Shown here one piece after another: positions 7,941 to 17,460 of a stretch of 64,000 bases of DNA. The position numbers were made by a program, and so were the translations under genes. Each line of letters starts with the position of its first letter. Position 1 is the first letter of the stretch. The notes below the pieces were generated by a model that was not told the origin of the DNA, ran no database searches, and was given only the letters and a program-made list of their open reading frames with translations. The DNA is from Streptococcus ilei (GTDB taxonomy: Bacteria > Bacillota > Bacilli > Lactobacillales > Streptococcaceae): assembly GCF_000479335.1 (NCBI RefSeq), contig NC_022584.1, positions 868,001 to 932,000 on the forward strand. The letters are read 5' to 3'.

Positions 7941-8393
7941 TCAAGGCCGATTTCCTGGATCAATTGTCCCTTGATACTTAAGTAGTCCTCGACACCGACC
8001 ACAGCGGTACTTTTGCAGATCAATCTGCCGCTTTCTCCTGAATTCTTGCCCACAGCTCGTACAAACATAAATCTTATAGTTTCCCTTATCAACTGAAGGG
8101 GCATACCGCAAGCCGTCTACCTTTTTGAGTAAGGCCTTGAAATCTTGATCCTGGTGGCGATAGCCCTTTTTCATATAGTAGAGATGGTAGTGACACAACT
8201 CATGACGGACAATCTTTCGAAAAATCTCCCAGCCAAATCTTTCTAGTATTTTGGGATTGAAATCCAGATGACCATCCTTTGGGAAAAAACGTCCACCTGT
8301 CGAACGCAAGCGGGTATTCCAGATGGCTTGATGGAGAAAGGGGCGACCAAAATCTTCCAACGAAACTTCTTGAACGTATTTAGTTAGATTCAT
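7941..8393 (-). CDS. SprT-like zinc metalloprotease family protein
   Basis: The 150-residue protein has the SprT/SprTLy architecture. A zincin motif [10 protein letters not shown] lies at about residues 64-73, and a C-terminal zinc ribbon has CTSC near 110 and CGRC near 132. Family relatives include the eukaryotic DNA-protein crosslink protease Spartan, but the bacterial SprT proteins have no settled substrate. The start codon lies 14 nt inside the end of tex, so the two are translationally coupled. This tex-sprT pairing is conserved in streptococci. Confidence 0.92.
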   Translation of the reverse strand: MNLTKYVQEVSLEDFGRPFLHQAIWNTRLRSTGGRFFPKDGHLDFNPKILERFGWEIFRKIVRHELCHYHLYYMKKGYRHQDQDFKALLKKVDGLRYAPSVDKGNYKIYVCTSCGQEFRRKRQIDLQKYRCGRCRGLLKYQGTIDPGNRP

Positions 8394-10506
8394 GTGGCGC
8401 CAAAAGGGAAAGATTTACTTTTTCACGTTCTACATCAATCTTGTAAACCCATACGGTCACTAGGTCGCCAACTGAAACAACTTGACTTGGATGCTTGATA
8501 AAGTGCTGGCTCATCTGTGAAATGTGGATCAAACCATCTTCATGAATCCCAATATCGACAAATGCTCCAAAGTCAACAACATTGCGGACAACTCCTTCAA
8601 GTTTTTGACCAATCTTCAAATCCTTCAAGTCAAGAACATCCTGGCGAAGGACGGGAGCATCAAAAGAATCACGTAAATCGCGACCTGGCTTGAGAAGATC
8701 CGCCACAATATCTTTCAAGGTTTCCGGACCAATTTCAAGTTCTTTGGCCATAGAAACCGTATCAATTTGTTTCAATTTGGCTTGGGCTTCTTCATCCATC
8801 TCCGTGATTCCAAGTAAGGTAAAGAGCTTTTTCACTGCAGGGTAACTTTCTGGATGGACCCCGGTCCGATCAAGGAAATTCTCACTTTCTGGAATCCGTA
8901 AGAAACCAGCTGCTTGTTCAAAGGCCTTCGCCCCCAGACGAGGAACCTTTTTAATCTGTGCACGCGAGGTGATCAACCCTTCTTCTTCTCGATACTTCAC
9001 GATGTTCTCAGAAATGGTTTTATTGAGACCGGCCACGTGAGACAAAAGAGCTGGACTAGCGGTGTTAATATTGACACCAACTTGGTTCACCACGGTATCG
9101 ACAACAAAGTCAAGACTCTCAGACAATTTCTTTTGGCTGACATCGTGCTGGTACTGGCCAACTCCAATTGATTTTGGATCAATCTTGACCAACTCAGCCA
9201 GCGGATCCTGCAAACGACGCGCAATGGAGATGGCTGAGCGCTTTTCAACCGTCAATTCTGGAAACTCATGGCGGGCCAATTCACTAGCTGAATAGACAGA
9301 TGCACCACTCTCATTGACAATGACATAACTCACATTTGGAACTTCTTTAAGGACTTCCGCAACAAAGGCTTCGCTTTCTCGACTAGCCGTCCCATTCCCA
9401 ATCGCAATAATTTCTACGCCGTATTCACGAATCAAACGCTTCAGCTCTTCTTTCGCCGCCTCAATTTGTGCTGGTTTAGCTGGTGCAACAGGATAAATCA
9501 CCTGAGTGGTCAACATCTTTCCTGTCTGATCGACAACAGCCAACTTGGCTCCTGTCCGGAAAGCTGGGTCAAAGCCTAAGACCACGCGCCCTTTGAGGGG
9601 AGCAATCAACAAGAGGTGACGAAGATTTTCAGAGAAAAGTTGAATGGCCCCATCTTCTGCCACTTCTGTCAATTCTGTCCGAATCCGACGCTCCATAGCT
9701 GGCAACATCTTCTTTTTCAGAGCCTGGTTGATAACTTCTTCGATGTAGCTATTTTTCGATTTAAATCGGGCTTCAAAATGACGAATCAAACGGTCTACAG
9801 GATGCTCAAATCCAACCTTTAATACTCCTAATTTCTCTCCACGGTTTAAGGCAAGGGTCCGGTAGCCCTGCATATTTGCAATCTTCTCAGAAAAATCATA
9901 ATAGATCTGGAAGACTTGCTTCTCGTCTTTGCTCTCATCCTTCAAGCTAGAGGTTATCAAGGAGTGTTTGCGAATCTCCTGGTAAGTGAGGTTACGCAAT
10001 TGCGGGTCTTCTGCAATCGCTTCGACTAAAATATCGATTGCTCCAGAAATGGCATCTTTTACAGTTGGAAAAGCTTCTGATAAAAATCCCTCTGCTACTA
10101 TTTCCAAATCCTTTTGATCTTGCAAAATCATCCGAGCAAGTGGAAAAAGTCCTGCCTCACGCGCAATGGTTGCCTTGGTCCGGCGTTTTTCCTTGTAGGG
10201 AAGATACAATTCTTCCACATCCGCCAATTTTTCAGCTTGCTCAATCGCTTCTTTTAAGGCTGGGGTCAGTTTCCCAAGCTCTTCAATCTTAGCGAGAACA
10301 GTTTCTTTCCGATCAGCTAAGGCTGTTAAAGACTTGTCCATGTCGATAATAGCTTTGATGGCTACTTCATCTAAATTACCCGTAGCATCTTTCCGATACC
10401 GAGCGATAAAGGGGATGGTGGATCCCTCTGCTGTTAAGGTCAAAACAGTATCAATCTGTTTGAGACTGACGCCCAATTCTTGGGCTATTTTTTCATATTT
10501 TTCCAT
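8380..10506 (-). CDS. tex: Tex family S1 RNA-binding transcription accessory protein
   Basis: Tex is a multidomain nucleic-acid-binding protein related to eukaryotic Spt6. The 708-residue protein shows the helical N-terminus, a YqgF/RNase H-like domain (about 320-450, beginning [19 protein letters not shown]) and helix-hairpin-helix repeats around 480-560 ([19 protein letters not shown]). It ends in an S1 domain at about 630-705 ([26 protein letters not shown]). The length is normal. TATAAT ends 7 nt before the ATG, suggesting a leaderless mRNA. It is the first gene of tex-sprT-pspC. Confidence 0.95.
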   Translation of the reverse strand: MEKYEKIAQELGVSLKQIDTVLTLTAEGSTIPFIARYRKDATGNLDEVAIKAIIDMDKSLTALADRKETVLAKIEELGKLTPALKEAIEQAEKLADVEELYLPYKEKRRTKATIAREAGLFPLARMILQDQKDLEIVAEGFLSEAFPTVKDAISGAIDILVEAIAEDPQLRNLTYQEIRKHSLITSSLKDESKDEKQVFQIYYDFSEKIANMQGYRTLALNRGEKLGVLKVGFEHPVDRLIRHFEARFKSKNSYIEEVINQALKKKMLPAMERRIRTELTEVAEDGAIQLFSENLRHLLLIAPLKGRVVLGFDPAFRTGAKLAVVDQTGKMLTTQVIYPVAPAKPAQIEAAKEELKRLIREYGVEIIAIGNGTASRESEAFVAEVLKEVPNVSYVIVNESGASVYSASELARHEFPELTVEKRSAISIARRLQDPLAELVKIDPKSIGVGQYQHDVSQKKLSESLDFVVDTVVNQVGVNINTASPALLSHVAGLNKTISENIVKYREEEGLITSRAQIKKVPRLGAKAFEQAAGFLRIPESENFLDRTGVHPESYPAVKKLFTLLGITEMDEEAQAKLKQIDTVSMAKELEIGPETLKDIVADLLKPGRDLRDSFDAPVLRQDVLDLKDLKIGQKLEGVVRNVVDFGAFVDIGIHEDGLIHISQMSQHFIKHPSQVVSVGDLVTVWVYKIDVEREKVNLSLLAPHESN

Positions 10507-10513
10507 ATCTTCT

Positions 10514-10519
10514 ATTATA
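10514..10519 (-). promoter_or_regulatory. Extended -10 box abutting tex (leaderless start)
   Basis: TGGTATAAT on the minus strand lies exactly 7 nt from the ATG, the same spacing as at 4104 and 30336. The 7-nt gap reads AGAAGAT, which is too close to the start to function as a normal Shine-Dalgarno in a transcript that begins there. Confidence 0.6.
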
Positions 10520-10593
10520 CCATAGAAGGCCTTCTATACTGCTTTTTCATCTTACTTTTGGACTTGATTTTCCCCTCTTTTTTGAGAATTTGA

Positions 10594-10599
10594 TATAAT
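10594..10599 (+). promoter_or_regulatory. Extended -10 promoter of the 48-aa gene and permease pair
   Basis: TTTGATATAAT contains TG-A-TATAAT, an extended -10. It lies about 27 nt before the ATG at 10626, and AAAGGAGA follows as the ribosome-binding site. Confidence 0.6.
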
Positions 10600-10625
10600 G
10601 AGAAAAAAAGAAAAGGAGACCTATC

Positions 10626-10772
10626 ATGGCGATTAAATTTTCAAAAACAGACGATTTAGACAAACTCTTTGAGGAATTTGCTGTCTTCCCAGATCCCCCT
10701 CAAGTCACTTTACCAGATGACAAGAAGAATGAGAAAGCAGGGGAAAAAGAGCAGAAGGATTCTAACAAATGA
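10626..10772 (+). CDS. SPJ_0845-type small acidic protein (48 aa)
   Basis: The open frame starts MAIKFSKTDDLDKLFEEF and ends in a lysine/glutamate-rich tail. A good ribosome site (AAAGGAGA) precedes it, and its TGA overlaps the ATG of the permease (ATGA), so it is the first cistron of that operon. The start and charge pattern agree with the small streptococcal family known as SPJ_0845. It has no membrane segment, cysteine motif or known function. Its conserved position ahead of the permease suggests a joint role or use as a translational coupling leader, which is inference. Confidence 0.75.
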   Translation: MAIKFSKTDDLDKLFEEFAVFPDPPQVTLPDDKKNEKAGEKEQKDSNK

Positions 10773-11674
10773 GTTTCTTCCAACAACTGCCAACCAGTGT
10801 CCTTCAGGCTGGAGCGATTTTTCTTTCGATTATGATTGAAGCCCTTCCCTTTGTTTTAATTGGAAGTATCATTTCAGGGGCGATTGATGTCTACATTACC
10901 CCTGAAAAAGTCTACCGAGCCCTTCCCAAAAATAAATGGGGGAGAATTCTATTTGGGACCTTGATTGGCTTTATTTTCCCTTCCTGTGAGTGTGGTATCG
11001 TCCCCATCATCAATCGCTTTTTAGAGAAGAAGGTACCTAGCTATACAGCTGTGCCCTTCCTAGTGACAGCCCCGGTTATTAATCCCATTGTCCTCTTTGC
11101 CACTTATTCTGCCTTTGGCAATTCTATTCAAATGGCTCTCTTACGAGCGATCGGCTCTATCCTGGTGGCGACTGTTCTGGGAATTTTCCTAGGTTTTTTC
11201 CAAACAGCTTCTATTCAACGGGCCAACCGCAAGGAAGTCCATCTTCATGACTTTTCAAAACTATCTGCCGGTCAACGCTTCTTCCAAGTGTTTGTGCAGG
11301 CCATTGACGAGTTTTTCGACACTGGACGCTATCTGGTCTTCGGTTGTTTATTTGCCAGTGTGGTTCAGGTTTATGTGCCAACTCGCGTGCTAACTTCTAT
11401 TTCAGCGACGCCACTCCTAGCCATACTCCTCCTTATGCTTCTCTCCTTCCTCCTCTCCTTGTGTAGTGAGGCGGACGCTTTTATCGGCTCTTCCCTTCTC
11501 TCGAGTTTTGGCTTAGCTCCCGTTTTAGCCTTTCTGGTTATCGGACCTATGTTAGACGTCAAGAACCTCTTGATGATGAAGAATTATCTGACCAATCGCT
11601 TTATTGTCCAATTCATTAGCATCGTCAGTCTCGTTGTCTTGGTTTATGCTTGGTTTGTGGGGGTGGTCCTATGA
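10769..11674 (+). CDS. DUF318/YraQ-family permease
   Basis: This 301-residue polytopic protein of about eight helices belongs to the DUF318 (YraQ/YcgR) permease family. Two cysteine motifs typical of the family are visible: PSCECGIVPIINRF at about residues 70-83 and LCSEADAFIG at about 230-240. Both point to metal or thiol chemistry in the membrane. The transported substrate is not established. It is translationally coupled to the upstream 48-residue gene and to the downstream TIGR03943 gene by ATGA overlaps. The B. subtilis counterparts are the neighbouring genes ycgR and ycgQ, so the two proteins probably form one complex. Confidence 0.88.
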   Translation: MSFFQQLPTSVLQAGAIFLSIMIEALPFVLIGSIISGAIDVYITPEKVYRALPKNKWGRILFGTLIGFIFPSCECGIVPIINRFLEKKVPSYTAVPFLVTAPVINPIVLFATYSAFGNSIQMALLRAIGSILVATVLGIFLGFFQTASIQRANRKEVHLHDFSKLSAGQRFFQVFVQAIDEFFDTGRYLVFGCLFASVVQVYVPTRVLTSISATPLLAILLLMLLSFLLSLCSEADAFIGSSLLSSFGLAPVLAFLVIGPMLDVKNLLMMKNYLTNRFIVQFISIVSLVVLVYAWFVGVVL

Positions 11675-12486
11675 TTCGATTTCTCATTTTAGCAGGCTAT
11701 TTCGAAATTACTATGTATTTGCAGCTTTCTGGTAAGCTCAACCAATACATTAATATGCATTATTCCTATTTAGCCTATATCTCTATGATTCTTTCCTTCC
11801 TCTTGGCTGTCGTCCAGCTCTATATTTGGATGAAGAATCTGCCCGTTCATAGTCACCTCACCAGTAAAAAAGCCAAAGTCATGAGTATTCTTCTGCTCCT
11901 GATTCCCTTGATTGTAGGGATTGGATTCCCGACAGTGACCTTGGATTCCCAAACGGTTTCAGCCAAGGGCTATCATTTTCCCATCGCGGCTGGCTCTTCC
12001 AAAGATATTCAAAATGATGAGGGCACAACCAACCAATACCTCAAGCCAGATACTAGCAGTTATTTTACCAAGTCTGCTTATGAATCTGAGATGAGGGCTG
12101 CAGCCAAGAAGTACCTCAAGCAAGATCATATCCAGATCACGACAGAAAACTATATGGAAGTCATGGAAGTGATCTACGACTATCCAGATGAATTTGCTGG
12201 AAAAACCTTTACCCTAACCGGCTTCATTTATAAGGATCCCCAGGATCCGGGTAGCCAGTTCCTTTTCCGTTTTGGGATTATCCACTGTATCGCCGACTCA
12301 GGAGTCTATGGTCTGTTAACCAAAGGAGCCTCCCAAACCTATGACGATAACACCTGGGTCCAGGCGACTGGAACTCTCAAGATCCAATACCATAAACAAC
12401 TTGGCCAAAGCCTTCCTGTCTTAGACATAGAGGAAGCTCACTCAGTAGAAAAACCTACTAATCCCTATGTCTATCGAGTCTTCTAA
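11671..12486 (+). CDS. TIGR03943/YcgQ-family permease partner protein
   Basis: The 271-residue protein starts with two or three membrane helices (about 1-90). An exported or cytosolic domain from about 100 onward contains the family-typical KTFTLTGFIYKDPQDPGSQFLFRFGIIHCIADSG region, quoted here by position about 180-212. This is the TIGR03943 (DUF1980) family that accompanies DUF318 permeases. The ATG at 11671 overlaps the permease stop (ATGA) and has GGGGGTGG just upstream, so it is preferred to the in-frame GTG-like start at 11650. The single cysteine in IIHCIADSG is conserved in the family, and a metal link is only a suggestion. Confidence 0.85.
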   Translation: MIRFLILAGYFEITMYLQLSGKLNQYINMHYSYLAYISMILSFLLAVVQLYIWMKNLPVHSHLTSKKAKVMSILLLLIPLIVGIGFPTVTLDSQTVSAKGYHFPIAAGSSKDIQNDEGTTNQYLKPDTSSYFTKSAYESEMRAAAKKYLKQDHIQITTENYMEVMEVIYDYPDEFAGKTFTLTGFIYKDPQDPGSQFLFRFGIIHCIADSGVYGLLTKGASQTYDDNTWVQATGTLKIQYHKQLGQSLPVLDIEEAHSVEKPTNPYVYRVF

Positions 12487-12505
12487 AGGCTACTAAACAT
12501 TACTC

Positions 12506-12534
12506 GGTTGTGACCTTTCGGTCCAACCTTTTTT
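12506..12534 (+). terminator. Intrinsic terminator after the permease operon
   Basis: GGTT...ACC-TTTC-GGT...AACC forms an interrupted stem followed by six T residues. Confidence 0.65.
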
Positions 12535-12612
12535 CGTGGTTTCTTCCCTCATCCTTCTCTATGAAACTCAGAATCCTTTTACTTTCAAAGAGAAATTTTC
12601 TGAATTTTATGG

Positions 12613-12618
12613 TAGAAT
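12613..12618 (+). promoter_or_regulatory. Extended -10 of zwf
   Basis: TGGTAGAAT fits an extended -10 (TG-N-TAGAAT), 32 nt before the preferred zwf start. No convincing -35 is present. Confidence 0.45.
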
Positions 12619-12650
12619 ATGGTTTATCAAGTTAGAAAATAGGTATGAAC

Positions 12651-14117
12651 ATGTCCTCAAAAGTAATTGTAACCATTTTCGGGGCCAGTGGAGATCTAGC
12701 CCACCGCAAGCTCTATCCTTCCCTTTTTAGACTCTATAAAACTGGAAATCTTTCAGAGCATTTCGCAGTGATTGGAACTGCTCGTCGTCCTTGGAGCAAA
12801 GAATACTTTGAATCCGTTGTCGTTGAATCCATTTCGGATTTAGCAGACAGTCCTGAACAGGCGCAGGAATTTGCCAGTCATTTTTACTATCAAAGTCACG
12901 ATGTTAATGACACGGAGCACTACATCAAGCTTCGTGAACTTCAAAATCAGCTCAATGACACCTACCAAGCTGAGCATAATAAACTCTTCTTCCTATCCAT
13001 GGCACCTCAATTCTTTGGTACAATTGCCAAACATTTGAAATCTGAAGGCATTGTGGATGGAAAAGGCTTTGAGCGTTTGATCGTTGAAAAACCATTTGGA
13101 ACGGATTTAGAAACAGCTAGTCAGCTCAACAAAGAACTGGAAGAAACCTTTGAAGAAGAGCAAATTTTCCGGATTGACCATTACCTCGGTAAAGAAATGA
13201 TCCAGTCCATCTTTGCCCTCCGCTTTGCCAACCTAATCTTTGAAAACATCTGGAATCGTGACTATATCGACAATGTTCAAATCACTTTTGCAGAACGACT
13301 AGGAGTCGAAGAACGTGGTGGCTACTATGATGAATCTGGTGCCCTCCGCGACATGGTCCAAAACCATACCCTTCAACTGCTTTCTCTTTTAGCTATGGAC
13401 AAACCAGCTTCCTTCACCAAGGAAGACATCCGTAAAGAGAAGGTGAAAGTCTTTGAACAATTGGTCAACCCATCTGATGAAGAATTAAAGAAATTGTTTA
13501 TTCGAGGCCAGTATCGTTCTGGAAAAATCCAAGGGAAAAAGGACATCTCTTACCGTAGTGAACCAAATGTCAACCCTGAATCCATGACCGAAACCTTTGC
13601 TTCTGGTGCCTTCTTTGTGGATAGTGATCGCTTCCGTGGAGTACCTTTCTTCTTCCGTACAGGAAAACGTCTCACAAAAAAGGGAACCCATGTGAATGTG
13701 GTCTTTAAACAGATGGACTCTATTTTTGGTCAAGAAATTGAACCCAATGTGCTGACCATCTACATCCAACCAAACGAAGGCTTCTCTCTCTCTGTCAACG
13801 GGAAAGAAGTCGGCGAGCAATTCCAGATCGCTCCGATATCCTTGGATTATGAAACTGATGCGACAGCGACCGGTGCTTCTCCAGAGCCTTACGAAAAGTT
13901 AATCTATGATGTCTTAAATAATGACTCTACCAACTTTAGCCACTGGAACGAAGTAAAAGCATCTTGGAACTTGATTGACCGGATTGAGAAATTATGGGCA
14001 GAAAATCAAGTCCCTCTTCATGAGTACAAATCTGGAACCATGGGACCTCAAGCATCCTTCGACCTCTTGAAGGATTACAATGCTGAATGGGTCTGGCAAC
14101 CAACGATTGAAGAATAA
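12651..14117 (+). CDS. zwf: Glucose-6-phosphate 1-dehydrogenase
   Basis: Zwf oxidises glucose-6-phosphate to 6-phosphogluconolactone with NADP, opening the oxidative pentose phosphate pathway. The coenzyme motif GASGDLAHRKLYPSLF lies at the N-terminus and the active-site motif RIDHYLGKEMIQ at about residue 180. The C-terminal half carries the usual FFRTGKRL strand. The start is placed at the second ATG because AGGT lies 6 nt upstream of it, and because family members begin with this SSKVIVTIFG sequence; 12645 (two residues longer) is possible. It is a single gene between two terminators, converging with ftsY. Confidence 0.97.
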   Translation: MSSKVIVTIFGASGDLAHRKLYPSLFRLYKTGNLSEHFAVIGTARRPWSKEYFESVVVESISDLADSPEQAQEFASHFYYQSHDVNDTEHYIKLRELQNQLNDTYQAEHNKLFFLSMAPQFFGTIAKHLKSEGIVDGKGFERLIVEKPFGTDLETASQLNKELEETFEEEQIFRIDHYLGKEMIQSIFALRFANLIFENIWNRDYIDNVQITFAERLGVEERGGYYDESGALRDMVQNHTLQLLSLLAMDKPASFTKEDIRKEKVKVFEQLVNPSDEELKKLFIRGQYRSGKIQGKKDISYRSEPNVNPESMTETFASGAFFVDSDRFRGVPFFFRTGKRLTKKGTHVNVVFKQMDSIFGQEIEPNVLTIYIQPNEGFSLSVNGKEVGEQFQIAPISLDYETDATATGASPEPYEKLIYDVLNNDSTNFSHWNEVKASWNLIDRIEKLWAENQVPLHEYKSGTMGPQASFDLLKDYNAEWVWQPTIEE

Positions 14118-14147
14118 TCTATCCTTCTTACTAAAAAATGCAACTTA

Positions 14148-14179
14148 AAAACTCATCTCTAGAGAGATGAGTTTTTTTT
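14148..14179. terminator. Bidirectional terminator between zwf and ftsY
   Basis: AAAACTCATCTC and GAGATGAGTTTT form a long stem with T runs on both strands. It serves the converging zwf and ftsY transcripts. Confidence 0.85.
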
Positions 14180-15845
14180 ATATCAAGCCTTCTAACAAGC
14201 CACGCATAAAGTTCTCAGAATTGAATTCACCGATGTCATCGATTTTTTCACCAAAACCAATTAATTTTACAGGAATATCCAACTCTTCTCGGATTGCAAG
14301 GACCACTCCTCCTCGAGCTGTTCCATCAATTTTAGTGAGGACGATTCCAGTAATAGGCGTGATCTTGGAGAATTCCTTGGCTTGGACCAGAGCATTCTGT
14401 CCTGTGGAAGCATCTAATGCCAAGAAGGTTTCGTGAGGGGCTGTAGGATCCACCCTCTTGATAATGCGACCAATTTTTTCTAATTCAGCCATCAGATTGT
14501 CTTTGTTCTGAAGGCGACCAGCAGTATCAATCATCAAAACATCGACTTGCTCTGCCACGGCCCGTTCCATTCCATCAAAGACGACACTTGCAGGATCTGA
14601 CTTTTCAGGACCAGTGACAACAGGCACATCCACACGGCGTCCCCATTCAGCTAACTGAGCAACGGCACCTGCCCGGAAGGTATCTGCTGCGACCAACATC
14701 ACTTTTTTCCCTTCCTTCTTGTACTTATGAGCTAGTTTTCCGATAGAGGTTGTTTTCCCAACGCCATTCACTCCCACAAAGAGCATGACCGTCAAGCCAT
14801 CTTTAAAGTTAATTTGCTCATTGTATTGGCCATCTTTTTCGTAGAGATCCACCAATTTTTCAATGATCACGCGACGCAAGACATCCGGTTTCTTGGCATT
14901 TTCCAAACGGGCTTCATAGCGGAGCTCTTCTGTCAGATTCGAAGCGACCTGGACCCCTACGTCACTCATAATCAAGAGTTCTTCTAACTCTTCAAAGAAA
15001 TCTTCGTCGACAGAACGGAAGTTGGCAAAGAATGCATTAAGTGCTGCTCCAAAGCCTGTCCGAGTTTTCTTCAAGCTCCGATTGTATTTTTCTTGAACCG
15101 TTTCTGTAGGTTCAGCAATCTCTGGCTCACTTGTAGTTTCTTCTACTAAAGGCTCTTCTTCAACCTCTTCTGAAATTTCAGGTTCGCTAGCAGCTTCCTC
15201 TACTGACAATTCTGCTTCAAGCTCTTCTGTATCTTCAGGTTCGCTAGTTGTTTCTTCTACTGGAGTGTCTTCTTCAAACTCTCCTGTTTCTTCCTCTGAA
15301 CTTTCAGTAGTTGCTTCTTCAATTACTTCCTCGGGTTCTTTGGAAAGACTTGAAGTCTCATCCTCTGTTTCATTCTTTGCAAAAACATCCTCATCAAAGG
15401 CTTCTTGGGCAAGATCTGATGAAGAATTCAGAGGCTCTTCTTCAAGATTCTCTTCTTGTAACGTTTCTACTTCTATAGTCTGTTCTTCAGGAACAGGAGC
15501 AGGTTCGGTTACTTCCTCAGGAGAGGTAGCTTGCTCTAGTTGAGAAGAGCCCTCTTCCTCGATAGCTGTTTCCTGATTTACATGCTCTTCTGAAGGAACT
15601 TCTTCAATGGATGCTGTCGACTCTTGCGATGATCGCGCTGATTCGGCAGCCATTCGCTCTTTTAATTCTGCATAGTAGGCTTCCATTGCCGAAATCTTTG
15701 CTTCATCACTTTGTGAAGCCTTTTGTGATACTGGCTCAGCTGACGAGCTTGCTTTCTCAGGGCTTTCCACAAGCTCTTCTGTAAGATCCTGAACTTGTGG
15801 TTTTGTTTCTTCTTTTCTTCCAAATAGTCGGTCAAATAATCCCAT
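14178..15845 (-). CDS. ftsY: Signal recognition particle receptor FtsY with expanded acidic N-terminus
   Basis: FtsY is the membrane-associated GTPase that receives the SRP-ribosome complex for co-translational membrane insertion. The conserved NG domain covers about residues 270-555, with the P loop GVNGVGKTTS near 357, DTAGR near 440, TKIDG near 504 and the closing GFGEKIDDI. The first 265 residues are an acidic, low-complexity A domain rich in Glu, Ser and Thr. It includes at least three imperfect copies of an EETTSEPE-type unit (about 195-250). At 555 residues it is about 100 residues longer than the usual streptococcal protein. Last gene of rnc-smc-HAD-HAD-ftsY, starting exactly at the stop of the HAD gene. 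Confidence 0.96.
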   Translation of the reverse strand: MGLFDRLFGRKEETKPQVQDLTEELVESPEKASSSAEPVSQKASQSDEAKISAMEAYYAELKERMAAESARSSQESTASIEEVPSEEHVNQETAIEEEGSSQLEQATSPEEVTEPAPVPEEQTIEVETLQEENLEEEPLNSSSDLAQEAFDEDVFAKNETEDETSSLSKEPEEVIEEATTESSEEETGEFEEDTPVEETTSEPEDTEELEAELSVEEAASEPEISEEVEEEPLVEETTSEPEIAEPTETVQEKYNRSLKKTRTGFGAALNAFFANFRSVDEDFFEELEELLIMSDVGVQVASNLTEELRYEARLENAKKPDVLRRVIIEKLVDLYEKDGQYNEQINFKDGLTVMLFVGVNGVGKTTSIGKLAHKYKKEGKKVMLVAADTFRAGAVAQLAEWGRRVDVPVVTGPEKSDPASVVFDGMERAVAEQVDVLMIDTAGRLQNKDNLMAELEKIGRIIKRVDPTAPHETFLALDASTGQNALVQAKEFSKITPITGIVLTKIDGTARGGVVLAIREELDIPVKLIGFGEKIDDIGEFNSENFMRGLLEGLI

Positions 15846-16666
15846 TATTGACCCTCCTTCAATACATATTCTTCAATCGCTCTTCCGACTGCATCTTCAT
15901 CATTGGTGTAGTCTGAGACTAGTGTGGCAATCTCTTTCACCTTATCCACCGCATTAGCCATGGCGATTCCTAGGCCTGCCCATCTTAACATGCTGGCATC
16001 GTTGGCTTCATCTCCACACGCCATGACTTGGCTAGCATCGATTCCTAAATACGCAACCAAAGCTTCCAAGCCTCGATCCTTTTGAACGCCTTTGGGGCAC
16101 CATTCCAAGAGCATGTCTCTGGATTTAAAAATCTCAAAACGCTCCCTTAATTCAGGAGAAATCTTTGGAATAGCGCCATCCAAATAGTCCTGTTGAAAGG
16201 CCGTTACACACTTATTGTAGGAAATCTGACTGGACAAATCTTCAATAGAAACGGGAATAAAGTTCAAGTAAGGATTATAGAGAGGGTAAAGAGATTCTTG
16301 ATCAGATACAAGTGTATAAACAACCCCTTCGCTGATGGCATCTAGGGGCAAACCAAGGTCCTCTGTCTCCTCATAAATACGGACGACATCATCACGAGAG
16401 AAAACTGTCTTCGCAATGATCTCCCCTGTATTCTTTTGTACCAAGCCACCATTAAACGTAATGGTGTATTCATCTGACAAGCCGGCAGTCCCAATCTCTT
16501 GAAGCAGAAAATCCATAGCCTTGAGGGGACGACCCGTCGTCAAAACTACCTTGACCCCTTTTTCTTGAGCTGCACGAATGGCAGCTAAGTTCCGAGGGGA
16601 GATTTTCTTCTCTGAGTTTAAGAGAGTACCGTCCAAGTCTAGTGCGATAACCTTAATCTGACTCAT
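15845..16666 (-). CDS. Cof-type HAD-IIB hydrolase (downstream copy)
   Basis: The 273-residue protein is a HAD phosphatase of the Cof/YidA type, which dephosphorylate sugar phosphates, nucleotides or vitamin phosphates with broad specificity. Motif I is DLDGTLLNS with the nucleophile and acid/base aspartates at residues 10 and 12. Motif II is TTGRP near 45 and motif IV is GDEANDASML near 220. The IIB cap lies between. It overlaps the preceding HAD gene by 4 nt and touches ftsY by one base, so it is an interior gene of the smc operon. The physiological substrate cannot be told from the sequence. Confidence 0.93.
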   Translation of the reverse strand: MSQIKVIALDLDGTLLNSEKKISPRNLAAIRAAQEKGVKVVLTTGRPLKAMDFLLQEIGTAGLSDEYTITFNGGLVQKNTGEIIAKTVFSRDDVVRIYEETEDLGLPLDAISEGVVYTLVSDQESLYPLYNPYLNFIPVSIEDLSSQISYNKCVTAFQQDYLDGAIPKISPELRERFEIFKSRDMLLEWCPKGVQKDRGLEALVAYLGIDASQVMACGDEANDASMLRWAGLGIAMANAVDKVKEIATLVSDYTNDEDAVGRAIEEYVLKEGQ

Positions 16667-17460
16667 AATTCTTCCTCCATGAAGCGAAGGATAGATCCTG
16701 TCGAATGGTGAGCTAATACTTTTTCAGCCAATTCCAAAATCTCTGGACGGGCATTTTCTGGCGCAATTGGATGGCCAACAACCTGCATCATATGAAGATC
16801 ATTGAGGTTATCCCCAAAAGCTAGGACTTGATCTCGACTAATGCCTAGCTGATCCATTAGTGCTTGGATGGCGACTCCCTTGTCCACATAATCCAAGACA
16901 ATATCAATGCACTCATAACCAGTGGTCATAGCCTTAACACCCTCAACATTTTGGGTAACCCAGGCTTCCCCTTCCGCTAATACTTCTTGGTCAAAATTGG
17001 TGGTCATCTTAAAGACAAGATCATCAATTTCTGAAAAATCTGACACCATTTGAATATTTTCATTGTAGTTTTGCGAAGCAGCTAGATAGTCTGGATCAAC
17101 GGTCTTTAAAACATAGCTCCCGAGTTTTCCCGTTAACAAGCACTTATTTTTATCGAAATAAGGACTTTCTTGTAACTTGGCAAACAGAGCTTGGTAAAAA
17201 TCAGGACTCATGGTCGCTTCATAGACATCTTCACCATGAAACTCAACAACACTGCCGTTTTCAGCTATAAAAATAATTTGATCCTGAACCTCTTTAAAGA
17301 TTGTCTTCAAAGAGAGGAGAGGCCGACCACTTGCTGCCGCAAAGTAGATCCCTTTTTCTTGAAACTTCTTTAATACCTTTAGGAATAAAGCTTGATCAAA
17401 TTGATGATTTTCATCCAAAAAGGTCCCATCCATGTCTGTTGCGACTAATTTAATTTCCAT
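16663..17460 (-). CDS. Cof-type HAD-IIB hydrolase (upstream copy)
   Basis: This 265-residue HAD-IIB phosphatase has motif I DMDGTFLDE (aspartates 9 and 11), the AASGRPLLS motif near 42 and motif IV GDNLNDLHMM near 215. It is only distantly related to the adjacent HAD protein, so the pair is probably not a recent duplication. It overlaps smc by 11 nt upstream and the next HAD gene by 4 nt. The cluster of two HAD genes between smc and ftsY is usual in streptococci. Confidence 0.93.
   Translation of the reverse strand: MEIKLVATDMDGTFLDENHQFDQALFLKVLKKFQEKGIYFAAASGRPLLSLKTIFKEVQDQIIFIAENGSVVEFHGEDVYEATMSPDFYQALFAKLQESPYFDKNKCLLTGKLGSYVLKTVDPDYLAASQNYNENIQMVSDFSEIDDLVFKMTTNFDQEVLAEGEAWVTQNVEGVKAMTTGYECIDIVLDYVDKGVAIQALMDQLGISRDQVLAFGDNLNDLHMMQVVGHPIAPENARPEILELAEKVLAHHSTGSILRFMEEEL

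Noticed and set aside
7895..8104. 69-codon minus-strand frame overlapping the end of the SprT-like gene
   Set aside because: It lies in another frame over the conserved zinc-ribbon coding region and has no ribosome site of its own.
15265..15543. 92-codon Ser-rich plus-strand ORF opposite the ftsY N-terminus
   Set aside because: It is the antisense image of the Glu-rich repeat (GAA/GAG giving TTC/CTC), with no ribosome site or family match.
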